DNA from: an uncultured Psychroserpens sp.
Lineage (GTDB): Bacteria > Bacteroidota > Bacteroidia > Flavobacteriales > Flavobacteriaceae
Reading direction: 5' to 3'
Assembly (NCBI GenBank): GCA_947489585.1
Contig: CANLEE010000008.1
Span: 149,615-213,614, forward strand
DNA length: 64,000 nt
The notes below the pieces were generated by a model that made no database searches, had not been told where the DNA came from, and worked only from the letters and a program-made list of their open reading frames with translations. The translations under genes were made by a program, and so were the position numbers. Positions 61,682 to 64,000 of this stretch are shown here, piece after piece (position 1 is the stretch's first letter; every line of letters starts with the position of its first letter).

Positions 61682-63649
61682 ATGAAGAACATTTTATTTT
61701 TAATAATTCTTTTTTCAAATGTGTATCTTGGATTTACACAGGTGAAAAATATACAGAAATCTTTAAAAAGTAATAGTTTAGATACTATTCCATCTACAAA
61801 GAATAGCGCGTTTCAAAAGAATAGTAAATCCAAAACGAATAAAGACGCAACAATAGATTTATATAAGATTATTTCATATAAAAATGATACGACTTATGTA
61901 GATACTTCTCTTACGATAAGGAAGGAGTATAAATTTAATTATCTTAGAAAAGATAATTTTGGTTTACTTCCGTTTGCTAATTTAGGCCAAACATATAATC
62001 AATTATCAAAAAATTTGGTCAGTAATAGAAGTCTCCCACAGTTTGGAGCCAGAGCAAGGCATTTCAACTATATGGAAGTTGATGATATCTTTTATTATGA
62101 AGTTCCAACACCTCTTACTGAACTTTTCTTTAAAACGGCATTCCAACAAGGACAATTACTTGATGCCTTTTTTACAGTAAATACTTCTAAACAATTTAAT
62201 TTCTCAATAGCCTATAAGGGGTTAAGATCTTTGGGGAACTATCAGCATGCAATAACAAGTACAGGGAATTTAAGGTTTACAACAAATTTTAAAACAAAAA
62301 ATAGAAGATACTTAGCAAAAGCACATATAACAACGCAAGATTTGTTAAATGAGGAAAATGGGGGGTTAATGGATGATGATATATCAAGTTTTGTGTCTGG
62401 AGATGAAGATTTTATTGATAGATCTGTCTTTGAGCCTAATTTTCAAAATGCTGAAAATATTTTAGTGGGTAAAAGGTTTTATTTGAATCATCAATATAAT
62501 ATACTAGTGCCAACAGATTCTTTAAGTAATTCTTTGTCAATTCATAATGTAATTAATTTTGAAGATAAATATTTTCAATTTGATCAAACTTCAAGTAATG
62601 ATTTTTTTGGTGATTCTTTTAAAGCGAATAGTTTAAGGGATAAAGTTACTCTTGAAAATTTTAAGACCAAGTTAATTGTAGATTATAGAAATACTACTTT
62701 AGGTAATTTTGGCTTTGGTTTGGTTTATAATGATATTAATTATGGTTATGATAAAATTACGATTTTGAGTAATCAATTAATACGAAATAGGATTAACGAT
62801 AAAGTTTTAGGACTAGAAGGAAATTATTCAAACCAAATTGGACGTTTGTCTTTTGATTCAGAATTGGCTATTAATTTGTCTGGTGATTTTGATGGAAGCT
62901 ATTTTCTCGCTCATTCCGATTATAAATTTAATGACGATATAACCTTCGGAGCTACTATTAATGTCAATTCAAATGCACCCAATTATAATCTCTTACTTAA
63001 TCAAAGTAATTATATTAATTATAATTGGGATAATGTAAATAGCTTTGAAAACCAAAATAGCCTTGATTTTAAATTTGAATTTAAATCAAAAAAACTTTTG
63101 AATCTATCTATACAATATACTTCAATAGATAATTTCTCTTTATTTGCATTAGATGAATCCACAAGCTTAATTAAACCAAAGCAGGTAGAAGAAACCATTA
63201 GTCTATACAAGGTAAGATTAGATAAAGAACTAACGTTTGGGAAATTTGCATTAGATAATTCATTATTATACCAAAAAACTAATGATAAAAGCGAATCACT
63301 TAATCAACCTGAATTTATAGTTAGAAACACGTTTTATTATTCAAACCATTTCTTTAAAAAGAAAGCTTTATACCTCCAAACAGGAATAACATTTAATTAC
63401 TTCACAGAATATTTTATGGATGGATATGATCCGTTACTAGCAGAATTTTATTCTCAAAATCAAACTAAATTAGGTGGCTTTCCTAGATTAGACTTTTTTA
63501 TTAACGCAAAAATTAGACAAACAAGAATATTTTTAAAGGCAGAACATATTAATTCTTCATTCACAGGATATGATTATTTCTCTGCACCTAACAATCCATA
63601 TAGAGATTTTACCGTTCGATTTGGATTAGTTTGGAATTTTTTCTTATAA
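61682..63649 (+). CDS. Putative outer-membrane porin (porin_10-like)
   Basis: Exported protein of 655 aa. I use the ATG at 61682 since it begins a normal signal peptide (MKNILFLIILFSNVYLGFTQ); a TTG six codons earlier would only add unlikely residues. After a Lys/Ser/Asn-rich segment (about 25-60) the protein is a long series of alternating beta strands (FNFSIAYKGLRSLGNYQH, YLAKAHITTQDLLNEENGG, FGFGLVYNDINYGYDKI) ending in aromatic FTVRFGLVWNFFL, as expected for an outer-membrane barrel. It fits the putative porin family of Bacteroidota (PF14121 type). Substrate unknown. Separate transcript from the SusCD operon. Confidence 0.85.
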   Translation: MKNILFLIILFSNVYLGFTQVKNIQKSLKSNSLDTIPSTKNSAFQKNSKSKTNKDATIDLYKIISYKNDTTYVDTSLTIRKEYKFNYLRKDNFGLLPFANLGQTYNQLSKNLVSNRSLPQFGARARHFNYMEVDDIFYYEVPTPLTELFFKTAFQQGQLLDAFFTVNTSKQFNFSIAYKGLRSLGNYQHAITSTGNLRFTTNFKTKNRRYLAKAHITTQDLLNEENGGLMDDDISSFVSGDEDFIDRSVFEPNFQNAENILVGKRFYLNHQYNILVPTDSLSNSLSIHNVINFEDKYFQFDQTSSNDFFGDSFKANSLRDKVTLENFKTKLIVDYRNTTLGNFGFGLVYNDINYGYDKITILSNQLIRNRINDKVLGLEGNYSNQIGRLSFDSELAINLSGDFDGSYFLAHSDYKFNDDITFGATINVNSNAPNYNLLLNQSNYINYNWDNVNSFENQNSLDFKFEFKSKKLLNLSIQYTSIDNFSLFALDESTSLIKPKQVEETISLYKVRLDKELTFGKFALDNSLLYQKTNDKSESLNQPEFIVRNTFYYSNHFFKKKALYLQTGITFNYFTEYFMDGYDPLLAEFYSQNQTKLGGFPRLDFFINAKIRQTRIFLKAEHINSSFTGYDYFSAPNNPYRDFTVRFGLVWNFFL

Positions 63650-63726
63650 GAATATTCTCTAAACGCTTCATTCATAGGGTTTGTTGGGTAGTAAAAAAAA
63701 TAACTTAAAAAAAGATTGCAAAAGTT

Positions 63727-63758
63727 TTGGTTGTAATAAAATAGAGGTTGTATATTTG
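63727..63758 (+). promoter_or_regulatory. rRNA operon promoter P1
   Basis: TTG (63727-63729), 21-base spacer, TATATTTG (63751-63758). The 16 bases tatatttgcacccgct (63751-63766) recur exactly at 63875-63890 in P2. Classic strong Bacteroidota promoter form. Confidence 0.75.
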
Positions 63759-63851
63759 CACCCGCTAAGCGAGATAAGTTTGGTAAGTTCCATAGATATT
63801 GGTTGATAAAATTGGGTTAAAAAAATAATTCAAAAAAAAGATCGATTAGTA

Positions 63852-63882
63852 TTGTGGGAATAAAAAAAGGGTTTTATATTTG
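63852..63882 (+). promoter_or_regulatory. rRNA operon promoter P2
   Basis: TTG (63852-63854), 20-base spacer, TATATTTG (63875-63882), preceded by an A-rich stretch as in P1. Spacing between the two -7 boxes is 124 bases. Confidence 0.78.
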
Positions 63883-63888
63883 CACCCG

Positions 63889-64000
63889 CTTAAGTAATAA
63901 ACTACTTAAGAAAAGAGAAGAACAAGTTCATTAACATATTGAATTGACAGCGTAAAGAGATTATTGGAAACGATAATTTCTAGACAAAAGAATAGACCAT
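63889..64000 (+). other. Leader of a 16S rRNA transcript running off the window
   Basis: The sequence begins with an 8-bp hairpin, cttaagta/tacttaag (63889-63896 with 63903-63910), close to the expected start of P2 transcripts. It then holds aacaagttcattaacatatt and gaattgacagcg, which I recognise from flavobacterial 16S leader sequences. No gene is encoded. The mature 16S gene itself is not in the window, so this call is by similarity remembered and by the tandem promoters. Confidence 0.7.

Noticed and set aside
63650..64000. tRNA genes in the right-end region
   Set aside because: No cloverleaf arms, T-loop (GGTTCRANYCC) or CCA end was found; the bases fit promoters and a leader.

Overview
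The window reads as a chromosomal segment of a low-GC marine-type member of the Bacteroidota, most likely family Flavobacteriaceae. Four things point there: type IX secretion (T9SS) C-terminal sorting domains on several very large secreted proteins; a SusC/SusD pair; promoters of the TTG-N(19-23)-TAnnTTTG type instead of the sigma70 form; and protein families typical of flavobacteria (DUF5522, DUF4136, DUF1573, zinc proteases with HEVGHTLGLPH). No phage genes, transposases, integrases, CRISPR arrays or tRNA genes were seen. The genus is not determined here.

Layout. 1-4.5 kb (- strand): a SulP anion transporter, a DUF4136 lipoprotein, urocanate hydratase and a tiny Cys-rich DUF5522 protein whose stop overlaps the hutU start. 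4.6-14.2 kb: a small HExxH membrane protein, then two giant T9SS cargo proteins (about 1500 aa each) that share a C-terminal module. 14.4-17.4 kb (+): a PLP deaminase-like enzyme, a glucosaminidase-LysM lipoprotein and hemL in a tight operon. 17.5-20 kb (-): two small helical secreted proteins and a 503-aa cytosolic helical-repeat protein. 20.1-24.3 kb (+): a run of membrane proteins (52-aa peptide, three small membrane proteins, a degenerate CPBP protein, DUF2157, GDYxxLxY-like) that looks like one transcription unit and is the least understood region. 24.3-27.7 kb (+): an M49-like metallopeptidase lipoprotein and two overlapping alpha/beta hydrolases.

27.8-46.8 kb is almost entirely - strand: a zinc metalloprotease lipoprotein, a diheme c-type cytochrome-like lipoprotein, two tandem T9SS beta-propeller paralogues that share a nearly identical 0.5-kb 3' block, a MORN-repeat protein, a membrane-anchored EEP-family protein, lysS, a TonB-dependent receptor, a thioredoxin-TPR protein, a DUF1573 protein and a membrane-bound LuxR-type regulator. 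47-55 kb: a Pmp3-like peptide, a lipoprotein, lipB, a lipocalin-like lipoprotein, a nucleoid-associated protein, an OmpA protein, an 810-aa lipoprotein and rnhB. 55.2-63.6 kb (+): a SusC-SusD operon with two surface lipoproteins, closed by a strong terminator, then a putative porin.

The right end (63.7-64 kb) carries two nearly identical promoters in tandem followed by a leader that matches the remembered form of flavobacterial 16S rRNA leaders. An rRNA operon therefore probably starts just beyond the window. Overall the segment is dominated by envelope biology: secretion of large adhesin-like proteins, nutrient uptake through TonB-dependent channels, and surface proteases.
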